Origin: Paracidovorax avenae ATCC 19860
Lineage (GTDB): Bacteria > Pseudomonadota > Gammaproteobacteria > Burkholderiales > Burkholderiaceae_C
DNA length: 64,000 bases
NCBI RefSeq assembly: GCF_000176855.2
Contig: NC_015138.1
Coordinates: 5,146,001-5,210,000, forward strand
Reading direction: 5' to 3'
Part shown: positions 8,404 to 17,245 of the stretch, piece after piece
Layout of the letters: each line of letters starts with the position of its first letter
Position numbering within the stretch: the stretch's first letter is position 1
The notes under the pieces: model-generated
Seen by the model: the letters and a program-made list of their open reading frames with translations, nothing else
Told to the model about the DNA's origin: nothing
Databases searched by the model: none
Position numbers and translations under genes: made by a program

Positions 8404-9591
8404 ATGACGTCTTCGTCCATCTCCATCTTCTCTTCCCCAATCCTTCGCCGCGCCCTGCTGCGCGCCTGCACCGCCGGCGCATTCTGTGCCGCCCTGTGCC
8501 TTCCCGCCATCGCCGCGCCCGCGCGCACCGTCGTCGATATCGTCGGCCGCACGGTCGCCATTCCCGACAAGGTCGAGCGCATCCTGCTGGGCGAAGGCCG
8601 CTTCCTGTACGCCCTGGCGCTCATCGAAGGCGACCAGCCGCTGGCGCGCATCGCCGGCTGGCAGGGCGAACTGCCCTTCGCAGATCCCAACGGCTATGCG
8701 GACTACCGCCGGCGCTTCCCGGCCATCGACCGCATTCCAGTGATCGGGCGCACCTCCGAAGACAGCGTGAGCTCGGAGCAGAGCGTTTCCACCCGCCCCG
8801 ACATCGCGATCTTCGGCCTGGGCGGCCACGGCCCCGGGCGCCAGAGCGGGCTGGTGAAGGAGCTGGAGAAAGCCGGGGTGCCGGTGGTGTTCATCGACTT
8901 CCGCGCACAGCCGGTGCAGCACACGCCGGCCAGCATGCGCATCCTGGGGCGGGCCATCCACCGCGAAGAGGCCGCCGAAGCCTATGCGCGCTTCTACGAA
9001 GAGCACCTGCAGCGCGTGCGATCGCGCGTGCAGTCCATTCCGCCCGCCCAGCGCCCGCGCGTCTTCGCAGAGTTGCTGGCCGGCGTGTGGGACGGCTGCT
9101 GCCACACGGTGGGCCAGGGCAACATGGCCGAGTTCATCGACGCCGCGGGCGGCGTGAACGTGGCCGCCGGCAAGGTGCCCGGGGCCATCGGCGACCTGCA
9201 CTTCGAAGCGCTGATCGCGGAAGACCCCGCGGTCTACATCGCCACCGGCAGCCGCCCGCAGGGCAACCGGTTGATGCTCAAGGCCGGCGCCGGCATCGCG
9301 CCGGCCGACCTGTCGGCCAGCCTGCAGGCGCTCACGGCGCGCCAGGGTTTCGAGGTGCTCTCCGCCGTGCGCCAGGGCCGCGCCCACGGCCTGTGGCACA
9401 ACTTCTACGACGCGCCCACCAACATCCTGGCCATCGAGGCGATGGCCCGGTGGTTCCATCCCGACCGCTTCGCCGACATCGATCCGCAGGCCACGCAGGA
9501 CGAGATCAACCGTCGTTTCCTGAAAGCCCTGCCGCTGCAAGGCGCCTATTGGGGTGATCTGCAGCCGGCCGCCAGCGGAGCGCCCCGATGA
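8404..9591 (+). CDS. Periplasmic iron-chelate ABC transporter substrate-binding protein
   Basis: FecB/FepB/BtuF-class periplasmic binding protein, 395 aa. A basic N terminus and hydrophobic stretch ending ALCLPAIAAPA form a signal peptide with cleavage around residue 38. A bi-lobed binding protein follows, starting TVVDIVGRTVAIPDKVERI and containing RPDIAIFGLGG and a long connecting helix (HREEAAEAYARFYEEHLQRV). It should deliver a ferric siderophore or haem-like ligand to the permease and ATPase encoded directly downstream, whose start overlaps its stop. A Fur box lies upstream. No TonB-dependent receptor gene lies in the window. Confidence 0.88.
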   Translation: MTSSSISIFSSPILRRALLRACTAGAFCAALCLPAIAAPARTVVDIVGRTVAIPDKVERILLGEGRFLYALALIEGDQPLARIAGWQGELPFADPNGYADYRRRFPAIDRIPVIGRTSEDSVSSEQSVSTRPDIAIFGLGGHGPGRQSGLVKELEKAGVPVVFIDFRAQPVQHTPASMRILGRAIHREEAAEAYARFYEEHLQRVRSRVQSIPPAQRPRVFAELLAGVWDGCCHTVGQGNMAEFIDAAGGVNVAAGKVPGAIGDLHFEALIAEDPAVYIATGSRPQGNRLMLKAGAGIAPADLSASLQALTARQGFEVLSAVRQGRAHGLWHNFYDAPTNILAIEAMARWFHPDRFADIDPQATQDEINRRFLKALPLQGAYWGDLQPAASGAPR

Positions 9592-10688
9592 CCACCGCCG
9601 CAGACCGGATCAACCCCGCGCTGCCGCTGCCGTCCCGCCCCGCCACACCGCAGACGCCTTTGCAGCAGGCCTACCGGCGGCTGGCCGGGCTGCGCCTGCT
9701 GGTGCTGGCGGCGCTGGCGGCCGGCATCGCGGCCGCGCTGCTGCTGGACTTCACGACCGGGCCGTCGGGACTGTCCCTCGCGCAGTTGGGCGAGACGCTG
9801 CTGGACGCGGCCCACGCCACGCCGGCGCTGCGCGTGATCGTCTGGGACATCCGCATGCCCTACGCGCTGATGGCCGTGGCGGTGGGGCTGGCACTGGGCC
9901 TGGCCGGCGCGGAGATGCAGACCGTGCTCGCCAACCCGCTGGCCAGCCCGTTCACCCTGGGCCTGTCGTCGGCCGCGGCCTTCGGCGCGGCGCTGGCCAT
10001 CGTGCTCGACTGGAGCCTGCCGGGCATTCCCGCGGCATGGGCCGTGCCCGCCAATGCCTTCCTGTTCGCGATGGCGTCGGCGCTGCTGCTCGACCTCGTG
10101 GCGCGCTGGGGCGGCATGAGCGCCACCGGCGTGGTGCTGTTCGGCATCGCCCTGGTGTTCAGCTTCAACGCGCTGGTGTCGCTGCTGCAGTTCGTCGCCA
10201 CGGCCGAGGCGCTGCAGGGCCTGGTGTTCTGGACCATGGGCAGCCTCTCGCGTGCCACCTGGCCCAAGCTCGCGGTGCTGGCCCTGGCGCTGGCAGCGGT
10301 GGTGCCGTTCTCGCTGGCCAACGCCTGGCGCCTGACGGCCCTGCGGCTGGGCGAGGACCGCGCTGCGAGCTTCGGCGTGGACGTGCGCCGGCTGCGCCTC
10401 GGCGCGCTGCTGCGCATCAGCCTGCTGGCCGCGCTGTCGGTGGCATTTGTGGGCAGCATCGGCTTCATCGGCCTGGTGGCGCCGCACATCGCGCGCCGGC
10501 TGGTGGGCGACGACCACCGCTTCTATCTGCCGGCCGCCGCCCTCACGGGCGCGCTGGTGCTGTCGCTGGCCTCCGTCGCCTCCAAGACGCTGATCGGCGG
10601 CGTGGTCATTCCCGTGGGCATCGTCACCTCGCTGGTAGGCATTCCGTTCTTCCTCGCCATCGTGCTGCGCACCCGGGGGCGCGCATGA
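9588..10688 (+). CDS. FecCD-family iron ABC transporter permease
   Basis: Inner-membrane permease of 366 aa with about nine or ten hydrophobic segments, FecC/FecD/BtuC family. Family landmarks: RLPYALMAVAVG-like DIRMPYALMAVAVGLALGLAGAEMQ, LANPLASPFTLGLSSAAAFGA, and near the end SIGFIGLVAPHIARRLVGDDHR, which couples to the ATPase. ATG overlaps the upstream stop (ATGA) and its own stop overlaps the ATPase start (ATGA), so the three genes form one coupled cistron set. A single permease gene implies a homodimeric channel, as in BtuC. The ligand cannot be read from the sequence. Confidence 0.92.
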   Translation: MTTAADRINPALPLPSRPATPQTPLQQAYRRLAGLRLLVLAALAAGIAAALLLDFTTGPSGLSLAQLGETLLDAAHATPALRVIVWDIRMPYALMAVAVGLALGLAGAEMQTVLANPLASPFTLGLSSAAAFGAALAIVLDWSLPGIPAAWAVPANAFLFAMASALLLDLVARWGGMSATGVVLFGIALVFSFNALVSLLQFVATAEALQGLVFWTMGSLSRATWPKLAVLALALAAVVPFSLANAWRLTALRLGEDRAASFGVDVRRLRLGALLRISLLAALSVAFVGSIGFIGLVAPHIARRLVGDDHRFYLPAAALTGALVLSLASVASKTLIGGVVIPVGIVTSLVGIPFFLAIVLRTRGRA

Positions 10689-11485
10689 GTGCCGGGCTGC
10701 ACATCGCGCACCTGGGCGTGGCCTACGGGCGCCGCCGCGTGATCGACGGCCTCACCGCCCCGGCGCTGCAGCCGGGCACGGTGACGGCGGTGCTCGGCCC
10801 CAACGGCAGCGGCAAATCCACGCTGCTGCGGGCCCTGGCGGGCCTGGTGCGCGCCGATGGCAGCGTGGCGCTGGAAGGGCAGGCGCTGGAGCGCGCCAGC
10901 CTGGCCGAACGCGCGCGCCGCATCGTCTACCTGCCCCAGGCACTGCCAGCGGCCGTGCACCTGCGCGTCATCGAATCGCTGCTGGCCGCGCGCAATGCAT
11001 CGCCCCACGACACGCGCGCCGGCGACGGCCTGCGCGCCGAGGGGGCAGTGGAAGAAAGCGCCGAGCTGCTGCAGCGCCTGGGCATCGGCCACCTGGCCAT
11101 GCGGCACCTGGACGAGCTCTCCGGCGGGCAGGCACAACTGGCGGGCCTCGCCCAGGCGCTGATCCGCCAGCCGCGCGTGCTGCTGCTCGACGAGCCGCTC
11201 TCCGCGCTCGACCTGAACCACCAGTTCCACGTCATGTCGCTGGTGCGCGAAGAGACCGTGCGCCACGGCATGGTCACGCTGGTGGTGCTGCACGACCTGG
11301 GCATCGCGCTGCGCCATGCCGACCGCGTGCTGGTATTGCGAGACGGCCAGCTGATGACCGACGGGCCTCCTGCAGAAGCCATCGATCCGGCCCTGCTGGC
11401 GCGCGTATATGGCGTGCAGGCGCGCGTGGAGCCGTGCTCGCGCGGGCTGCCACAGGTCATCGTGGACGGGCTCACCGCCGCCTGA
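10685..11485 (+). CDS. Iron ABC transporter ATP-binding protein
   Basis: ATPase subunit (FecE/FhuC/BtuD class), 266 aa, cytoplasmic. Walker A GPNGSGKST near residues 37-45, Q loop IVYLPQALP, ABC signature LSGGQAQLAGLAQALIRQP, Walker B VLLLDEPLSALDL and the H-loop LVVLHDLGIALRHADRV are all present and canonical. I placed the start at ATG 10685, overlapping the permease stop; the reading frame extends upstream only as an out-of-frame shadow of the permease. It powers uptake of the ligand delivered by the binding protein encoded two genes upstream. Confidence 0.95.
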   Translation: MSAGLHIAHLGVAYGRRRVIDGLTAPALQPGTVTAVLGPNGSGKSTLLRALAGLVRADGSVALEGQALERASLAERARRIVYLPQALPAAVHLRVIESLLAARNASPHDTRAGDGLRAEGAVEESAELLQRLGIGHLAMRHLDELSGGQAQLAGLAQALIRQPRVLLLDEPLSALDLNHQFHVMSLVREETVRHGMVTLVVLHDLGIALRHADRVLVLRDGQLMTDGPPAEAIDPALLARVYGVQARVEPCSRGLPQVIVDGLTAA

Positions 11486-11535
11486 CAGGCGCGCACCACT
11501 CGCCCCCCTTTTTCCTTCACTTCTCAGGAGTCTCC

Positions 11536-12057
11536 ATGTCCCATCCCTTTCCGGCCCACCCTGTGCTGAGCGGCCTCGCACTCACGGCCATCACCGCTTT
11601 CGCCGCGCTGGTGCACGCCCAGCCCGCCACGCATGCCGGCCATCCGCCTGCCGCGGCCAGCGCCGGCACCGCCTGCGAAGCCTCGATCGAAGGCCGGCCC
11701 GGCAAGCGCTTCAGCACGCAGGAAATCCGCGTGAGCCGCCGCTGCGAGAATTTCACGGTGCATCTGGTGCACACCGGCAGGAAGCCCTGGCAGGAAGCCG
11801 GCCACAACTGGGTGCTGGCGCGTTCGGCGGACATCGATGCCGTGATCGCCGACGGCCAGCGGGCCGGACCGGAGCGCGCCTGGGTACCGCGGGGCGATGC
11901 GCGCGTCATCGCGGCCACGCAGATGCTGTCGGGGGGCGAGCACGCCTCAGTCACCTTCCCGGTATCACGCCTGCGCACCGATGAACGCTACACCTACTAC
12001 TGCTCGTTTCCCACGCACGCCGAACCCATGCGCGGCCAGCTCGTGCTGGTGGACTGA
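11536..12057 (+). CDS. Azurin-family periplasmic copper protein
   Basis: Small blue copper electron-transfer protein, 173 aa from ATG 11536, which has CAGGAG 7 nt upstream. A signal peptide (about 1-28, ending LVHAQPA) is followed by a short His/Ala/Pro linker and a cupredoxin domain. The type 1 copper ligands are visible: His90 in AGHNWVL, Cys156, His161 and Met165 in CSFPTHAEPM. The azurin disulphide cysteines correspond to Cys47 and Cys70. It follows the iron transporter by 50 nt on the same strand and may be read through from it; no terminator lies between them. Confidence 0.88.
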   Translation: MSHPFPAHPVLSGLALTAITAFAALVHAQPATHAGHPPAAASAGTACEASIEGRPGKRFSTQEIRVSRRCENFTVHLVHTGRKPWQEAGHNWVLARSADIDAVIADGQRAGPERAWVPRGDARVIAATQMLSGGEHASVTFPVSRLRTDERYTYYCSFPTHAEPMRGQLVLVD

Positions 12058-12098
12058 CTGCGGCCCGAGGACACCTTCCGGCGCTGGACCGGCCGCGC

Positions 12099-13490
12099 TC
12101 ACCCGCGCATCAGCGCCTCGATCTCATCCGCCTCCACCGGCACGCCGCGCGTGATCAGCTCGCAGCCGTCTCCGGTCACGATCGCATCGTCCTCGATGCG
12201 GATGCCGATGTGGTGGAACACCTCGGGCACGCCGGGTGCGGGGCGGATGTAGAGGCCCGGCTCGATGGTCAGCACCATGCCCGGGCGCAGGATGCGGCTG
12301 GGACGGTTGGTGATGGTCTCGCCCGACAGCGGGTCCTTGCGCTCGCTGCTGTCGCCCACTTCCGACGGCTCCACGTAGCTGCCGCAATCGTGCACGTCCA
12401 TGCCCAGCCAGTGGCCCGTGCGGTGCATGTAGAACGGGAAATACGCGCGCTGCTCGATCACGTCCTGCGCGGAGCCGTACTTCGCTTTGTCGATCAGCCC
12501 CAGGTCCAGCAGGCCCTGCGACAGCACGGCCACGGTGGCGTCGTGCGGGTCGTTGAAGCGCGCGCCCGCCTTCGTGGCGGCCACGGCCGCATGCTGGCTC
12601 GCGAGCACGAGGTCGTACACGTCGCGCTGCGGCCCCGTGAAGCGGCCGTCGGCCGGGAAGGTGCGCGTGATGTCGCTGGCATAGCCATCGAGTTCGCAAC
12701 CCGCATCGATCAGCACCAGTTCGCCCGCGCGCACGGGCGCCGCGTCGGCGCGGTAGTGCAGCACGCAGGCATTGGCACCGGCCGCGACGATGGAGTTGTA
12801 TGCCACCGCCTGCGAGCCATGGCGGCGGAATTCGTGCAGCAGCTCGGCATCGAGGTGGTACTCGCGCACATCCTCGCCGGCACGCAGCATGCGCGCGCTG
12901 CACTGCATGGCGCGGATGTGGGCGCCTGCGCTGATGCGGGCGGCCCGGCGCATCACGTCCTGCTCGTGCGCGTCCTTCACGAGCCGCATCTCGTCGAGCA
13001 GCGTGCAGAGGTCGCCCTGCTGCGCCGGGCACAGCGCACCGAAACGCACGCGGGCGCGCACTTTCTGCAGCCAGCCATCCACCCGCGCCGCCAGGCCTTC
13101 GTGCGTGGCGAACGGGAACCACACCCGCTCGCGGTTCTCCAGCAGGCGCGGCAGCAGCGACTCGAGCTGCGCCGTCGAATGGGCGGCATCCACGCCCAGC
13201 GCCGCCACGGCAGCGTCGGGCCCCAGGCGGTAGCCGTCCCAGATCTCGCGCTCCAGGTCCTTGGGCTGGCAAAAGAGCGTGGAGCGCCCTTCCGCGGTGA
13301 GCACCAGCCAGGCCTGGGGTTCGGTGAATCCGGTGAGGTAGTAGAAGTAGCTGTCGTGCCGGTAGAGGTAATCGGTATCCCGGTTGCGCAGGTGCTCGGG
13401 CGCCGTGGGGATGATGGCGATGCCGCCCTCGCCCAGCAGGGAGGCGAGGTGGGCGCGGCGGCGGGCGTGGAGGGAGGAAAGGGCGGTCAT
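12099..13490 (-). CDS. pepP: Xaa-Pro aminopeptidase (peptidase M24B)
   Basis: Removes N-terminal residues preceding proline; cytosolic dinuclear metallopeptidase. From ATG 13490 the protein has 463 aa (MTALSSLHARRRAHLASLL). An N-terminal creatinase-like domain contains DYLYRHDSYFYYLTGF. The M24 domain has metal ligands in LIDAGCELDGYASDITRTFP (two Asp), HRTGHWLGMDVHDCG (His), LTIEPGLYI (Glu) and IRIEDD (Glu). All five ligands are intact. The gene converges on the azurin gene with a 41-nt gap and is divergent from the PspA operon promoter. Confidence 0.94.
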   Translation of the reverse strand: MTALSSLHARRRAHLASLLGEGGIAIIPTAPEHLRNRDTDYLYRHDSYFYYLTGFTEPQAWLVLTAEGRSTLFCQPKDLEREIWDGYRLGPDAAVAALGVDAAHSTAQLESLLPRLLENRERVWFPFATHEGLAARVDGWLQKVRARVRFGALCPAQQGDLCTLLDEMRLVKDAHEQDVMRRAARISAGAHIRAMQCSARMLRAGEDVREYHLDAELLHEFRRHGSQAVAYNSIVAAGANACVLHYRADAAPVRAGELVLIDAGCELDGYASDITRTFPADGRFTGPQRDVYDLVLASQHAAVAATKAGARFNDPHDATVAVLSQGLLDLGLIDKAKYGSAQDVIEQRAYFPFYMHRTGHWLGMDVHDCGSYVEPSEVGDSSERKDPLSGETITNRPSRILRPGMVLTIEPGLYIRPAPGVPEVFHHIGIRIEDDAIVTGDGCELITRGVPVEADEIEALMRG

Positions 13491-13580
13491 GCGTGCATTG
13501 TCATGCCATCCGGAGACATGCGGCATCCGGCGCGGCGCGACGCCCCTCCCGCTCCGCGGCGCCTGCCGCACGCCAATGCG

Positions 13581-13608
13581 TTGACGTTTGAATTCATTTG
13601 AATACAAT
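13581..13608 (+). promoter_or_regulatory. Sigma-70 promoter of the PspA operon
   Basis: TTGACG at 13581-13586, a 16-nt spacer and TACAAT at 13603-13608, the best consensus match seen in the window's intergenic regions. Transcription would begin near 13615, downstream of the ATG at 13611, which supports ATG 13638 as the true start of the first gene. The spacer is AT-rich and contains a TTTGAAT direct repeat 10 bp apart that might bind a regulator. Confidence 0.7.
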
Positions 13609-13637
13609 CAATGTCAACCCGAAGAAAGGACCGCTCC

Positions 13638-14138
13638 ATGCCGCCACCCGGCCAGTCGATGGAACCTCTGTCCGCCCGGATTCCCAGCGACCTCTATTTG
13701 TGGCTGGCGCGTCTTCCCGTGGAAGGCGCGACGACCAACAGCGACAAGCTGCGCGTGCTGCTGGGCCAGCTCAAGCGCCAGCACGACGGCGGCATGGACT
13801 ATCCCACCGCACATGCCTGGGCCCGCGACATCACGGCGACAGCGCGCAACGCGCTGGTGCGCGCCGAGGCCGAGACATCCCGGCACTCCGAAGTGCTCGA
13901 GCTGCTGCTGGAGCACGTCACCAGCAGCCTGGCCATGGTGATCAGCCACGCCCCCCACACGGCAGCGGACGCCGCACGGCTGGAGGACATGCTCGTCCGC
14001 CGCGCCTTCGCCCTGGCGGCCGGCCTGCTGCGGCAGGCCGCCACCACCGATGCCGAGGCCTACGACCCCGGTGTGGTGCGCAGGCACATGGCCGCCGCGG
14101 TCGAGTTGGCCAGTAGCATCCATCAAAAAGGAGAGTAA
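13638..14138 (+). CDS. Uncharacterised first gene of the PspA-YqiJK operon
   Basis: 166 aa from ATG 13638, which has AAAGGA 7 nt upstream; ATG 13611 lies ahead of the predicted transcription start and is rejected. I do not recognise the family. The N-terminal 45 residues (LSARIPSDLYLWLARLPVEG...SDKLRVLLGQL) have the strand-helix-helix pattern and SDK spacing of ribbon-helix-helix DNA-binding proteins. The rest (about 60-160) is alpha-helical. The pspA-like start is 3 nt beyond its stop, so it is very likely part of the stress module, perhaps as a regulator or PspA partner (inference). No membrane segment or signal peptide is seen. Confidence 0.75.
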   Translation: MPPPGQSMEPLSARIPSDLYLWLARLPVEGATTNSDKLRVLLGQLKRQHDGGMDYPTAHAWARDITATARNALVRAEAETSRHSEVLELLLEHVTSSLAMVISHAPHTAADAARLEDMLVRRAFALAAGLLRQAATTDAEAYDPGVVRRHMAAAVELASSIHQKGE

Positions 14139-14141
14139 GAG

Positions 14142-14810
14142 ATGGCAGATTCCCTGAAAACCCGCGTCGGCCGCGTCATCGCAGGCAGCGTGCATGCCCT
14201 GGTGGACCGGCTGGAGAACCACGCACCCGAAGCCGTGATGGAACAATCCATCCGTGAGGTGGAGGCCGTGATCTCGGAGGTGCGGCACGAGCTGGGGCTC
14301 GTGAGCGCCAACCGCCACCTGGCGCAGCAGCAGCACGCCAGGCTCAATGGACAGCACACAGACATCGCGCACCAGGCGCGCACCGCGCTGGATGCGGGCC
14401 GGGAGGATCTCGCGCGCGCCGCAGTGGCGCGGCAGCTGGATATCGAGGCGCAGCTTCCGGTGCTCGAGTCCGCCCTGGCGGAACACGTCCACAAGGAAGA
14501 GGAGCTCAAGGGCTACATCACCGCCTTGCTGGGCAAACAGCGCGAGATGGCAGAGGCACTCGACGACTTCATGCGCAGCCGGGCGACTGCGCAGTCCACG
14601 GCGGCCGCCGCCTCCATGAAGCCCGCCTCCCGGCAGGACCGGCTGGAATCGGCGACCGGCTCCTTCGACCGGCTGTACCAGCGCCATACGGGCCTTGCGC
14701 CCGGCGCGGCAGGCGCAGCCCTGGAACAGGCGGCGCACCTCAAGGAACTGGAAGAGCTCACGCGGCAGCACCGGATCGACGAACGCATGGCGCAACTGCG
14801 CAACCGCTGA
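14142..14810 (+). CDS. PspA/IM30-family membrane-stress protein
   Basis: ESCRT-III-like peripheral membrane protein that coats and stabilises damaged inner membrane. It has 222 aa, the family's usual length, and is nearly all helical coiled coil: SLKTRVGRVIAGSVHALVDRLENHAPEAV at the N-terminal amphipathic region, then the long hairpin (EQSIREVEAVISEVRHEL through KEEELKGYITALLGKQREM). RBS GGAGAG lies 8 nt before ATG 14142. It is coupled to an RHH-like gene upstream and to yqiJ/yqiK-like genes downstream rather than to pspBC. This is the alternative PspA-flotillin arrangement. Confidence 0.87.
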   Translation: MADSLKTRVGRVIAGSVHALVDRLENHAPEAVMEQSIREVEAVISEVRHELGLVSANRHLAQQQHARLNGQHTDIAHQARTALDAGREDLARAAVARQLDIEAQLPVLESALAEHVHKEEELKGYITALLGKQREMAEALDDFMRSRATAQSTAAAASMKPASRQDRLESATGSFDRLYQRHTGLAPGAAGAALEQAAHLKELEELTRQHRIDERMAQLRNR

Positions 14811-14812
14811 TC

Positions 14813-15439
14813 GTGGGCTTCTTCACCGCTGCGGAGAACCTGCCCTTCGGCGTTGCCTTCGCGCTCATCGTCGCGATCGCGCTCATCGAGGGGTTCGGCA
14901 TGCTGGTGGCCGTCAGCCCCAGCAATCTGATCGACGGATGGCTGCCAGAGGTGGCATCCGATACGGGACTCGACCGGGTCCTCGGCTGGCTGCACCTGGG
15001 CAAGGTGCCGTCGCTCGTGCTGCTCGTGCTCTTCCTGGCGGGCTACGCCATCTTCGGCTATGCGCTGCAGATGGTGGCTCACGCCGCGCTGGGCCGCTAC
15101 CTGCCCGCCTGGGGTGCCGGCCTGCTCGCACTGCCCTCCGGGCTGGTCATGGTCCGCGGCCTGGGAGCGCTGGTGGCGCACATCCTGCCGCACGACGAAA
15201 CCAGTGCCGTCAGCGAACTGTCGCTGGTGGGCCGCACCGGCGTGGTGTCCGCCGGCACCGCGCGGCGCGGCTGGGCGGCCCAGGCACGCGTGCGCGATGC
15301 GCACGGCCGCACCCATTACCTGATGGTGGAACCGGACATCGACGACGACGTGCTGGAGGAAGGCGTCGACATCCTGATCGTCCGCAAGGCGGGGGCGTTC
15401 TACCGGTGCATCGCCAACCCCCATCCGGCGCTGATGTGA
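14813..15439 (+). CDS. YqiJ-family inner-membrane protein (NfeD-like/OB fold)
   Basis: Partner of a flotillin-like protein; 208 aa from a GTG start 3 nt after the PspA stop. Three hydrophobic segments (about 10-35, 62-85 and 93-115) are followed by a soluble C-terminal beta domain (SELSLVGRTGVVSAGTARRGWAAQARVRD...) consistent with an OB fold as in NfeD proteins. In E. coli YqiJ is encoded with YqiK, the same order as here. The likely job is organising lipid microdomains with YqiK during membrane stress; that role is by family, not visible in the sequence. Confidence 0.82.
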   Translation: MGFFTAAENLPFGVAFALIVAIALIEGFGMLVAVSPSNLIDGWLPEVASDTGLDRVLGWLHLGKVPSLVLLVLFLAGYAIFGYALQMVAHAALGRYLPAWGAGLLALPSGLVMVRGLGALVAHILPHDETSAVSELSLVGRTGVVSAGTARRGWAAQARVRDAHGRTHYLMVEPDIDDDVLEEGVDILIVRKAGAFYRCIANPHPALM

Positions 15440-15511
15440 GCGCGGCCCGGTGCCGCGGCCTTCATCGCCAATGCCATACCAACCAACACCCCGAGGGAGT
15501 CGGGACAAACC

Positions 15512-17233
15512 ATGAACAACATGATTGAAATGGGCATCATCTCTGCCGTCGCACTGGCCGCCCTGCTCGCGGTCGGATTCATCTTCGCGCGCCTGTACAA
15601 GCGATCGACGAAGGAAACGGCCTTCGTCCGCACCGGCCTGGGCGGGCAGAAGGTGATCATGGACGGTGGTGCCATCGTGCTGCCGGTCTTCCACGAGCGC
15701 GTGCTCGTGAACATGAATACCCTCAAGCTCGAGGTGGTCCGCCGCGAGCGCGAAAGCCTGATCACCAAGGACCGCATGCGGGTGGACGTGACGGCGGCGT
15801 TTTTCGTGCGCGTCAAGCAGACGGAGGAAGCCGTCAGCATCGCGGCGCAAACGCTCGGTGCCCGCACCATGAGCCCCGATGAACTGAAGGCGCTGGTGGA
15901 AGACAAGTTCGTCGATTCGCTGCGCGCCACCGCGGCCACCATGACCATCCAGGAGTTGCAGGACAAGCGCAGGGACTTCGTGCAGGCCGTGCAGAACGCC
16001 GTGGCGGAAGACCTGGAGAAGAACGGCCTCGAACTGGAGTCCGTTTCCCTCACCAGCCTGGACCAGACCGACAAGCAGTTCTTCAACCCCAACAACGCCT
16101 TCGATGCCGAGGGCCTGACGCGGCTGACCGAGCAGACGGAAGCGCGCCGCAAGCAGCGCAACGATGTCGAGCAGGACACGGAAGTGCTGGTGCGCGCCAA
16201 GAACCTGGACGCCACCCGCCAGAAGCTCACCATCGAAAAAGACCAGGAATTCGCCTCGCTCTACCAGAAGCGCGAAATCGAGAACACGCGCGCCGAGCAG
16301 TCCGCCCTCATCGCCACGCAGCAGGCCGAGCGCAACCGGGAGGCGGAAGCAGCGCAGATCGAGGCAGCACGCCAGGTGAGCCAGAAGCGCATCGAAGCCG
16401 ACCGTGAAATCAAGTCCGCCGAGATCGAGAAGAACCTCGTGATCCAGACCCGCGAAATCGAGCTGGAACGCCACACCGAAACCAAGCGCGCAGAGCAGCG
16501 CAAGCAGGTCGAGATCGCCCGGCAGGACACGCAGATCGCGATCTCCAACAAGTCGCGCGAGCAATCCGATGCCGATGCCGCCGCCAACCTGGCACGCTCG
16601 GAGGCGGTGAAGGCGGAAGAGGCCGTGAACACGGCGCGGCTCGTGGCCGTGGCGGAACGCGAGAAGAACATCCAGTTGATCGAGGCGTCGAAAGAGGCGG
16701 AGCAGAACGCCATCTCCGTGCGCGTGTCTGCTGCCGCGGAAAAGGAAGCCGCCATGGACCGCGCGGAGGCCATCACCATCGAGGCCCGCGCTCGGCAGGC
16801 CGCGGCCCTGGCGGAAGCCGAGGGCAAGCGCGCCATCAACGAAGCGCTGAACACCCTGTCGGCCGCGCAGATCGACCTGCAGGTCCGCACGCAACTGCTC
16901 CAGCAATTGCCCCACATCCTCGAGCAGGCCGTGCGGCCGATGGAGAAGATCGACTCCATCCGGATCTTCCAGGTCAACGGGATGCCGGGCGGATCCCCTG
17001 CCGGCGTGCCGCAGGACGGGGCCCCGGCTGCCGGAGCCGCCACCTTTCCGGAGCAGGTGATGAACTCGGCGCTGCAGTACCAGTTGGCCAAGCCCATCGT
17101 GGATGCAGTCATGAAGGATGCAGGCCTGTCCAATGCGGGCATCACGGGTATGGCGCACAGCCTCACCGGCATGCTGCAGCCCTCGATAGACACGGCCGCA
17201 GCCGATCCCGCAGCCATCCGGACCGGTGCCTGA
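15512..17233 (+). CDS. yqiK: Flotillin-family protein YqiK
   Basis: Bacterial flotillin/SPFH-domain protein, 573 aa. One N-terminal membrane anchor (about 6-30, IISAVALAALLAVGFIFARLY) is followed by an SPFH domain (GGQKVIMDGGAIVLPVFHERVLVN to roughly residue 200). Then comes a very long Glu/Ala/Arg-rich coiled coil (205-455, with repeated RAEQ/EIE/RQ heptads), and a flexible Gly/Pro/Ala tail. It would assemble membrane scaffolds with YqiJ and PspA encoded upstream. The 72-nt gap after yqiJ has a GAGGGAG ribosome site but no terminator, so I read one four-gene operon from the 13.58-kb promoter. Confidence 0.93.
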   Translation: MNNMIEMGIISAVALAALLAVGFIFARLYKRSTKETAFVRTGLGGQKVIMDGGAIVLPVFHERVLVNMNTLKLEVVRRERESLITKDRMRVDVTAAFFVRVKQTEEAVSIAAQTLGARTMSPDELKALVEDKFVDSLRATAATMTIQELQDKRRDFVQAVQNAVAEDLEKNGLELESVSLTSLDQTDKQFFNPNNAFDAEGLTRLTEQTEARRKQRNDVEQDTEVLVRAKNLDATRQKLTIEKDQEFASLYQKREIENTRAEQSALIATQQAERNREAEAAQIEAARQVSQKRIEADREIKSAEIEKNLVIQTREIELERHTETKRAEQRKQVEIARQDTQIAISNKSREQSDADAAANLARSEAVKAEEAVNTARLVAVAEREKNIQLIEASKEAEQNAISVRVSAAAEKEAAMDRAEAITIEARARQAAALAEAEGKRAINEALNTLSAAQIDLQVRTQLLQQLPHILEQAVRPMEKIDSIRIFQVNGMPGGSPAGVPQDGAPAAGAATFPEQVMNSALQYQLAKPIVDAVMKDAGLSNAGITGMAHSLTGMLQPSIDTAAADPAAIRTGA

Positions 17234-17245
17234 CCGAGTGCAGCC

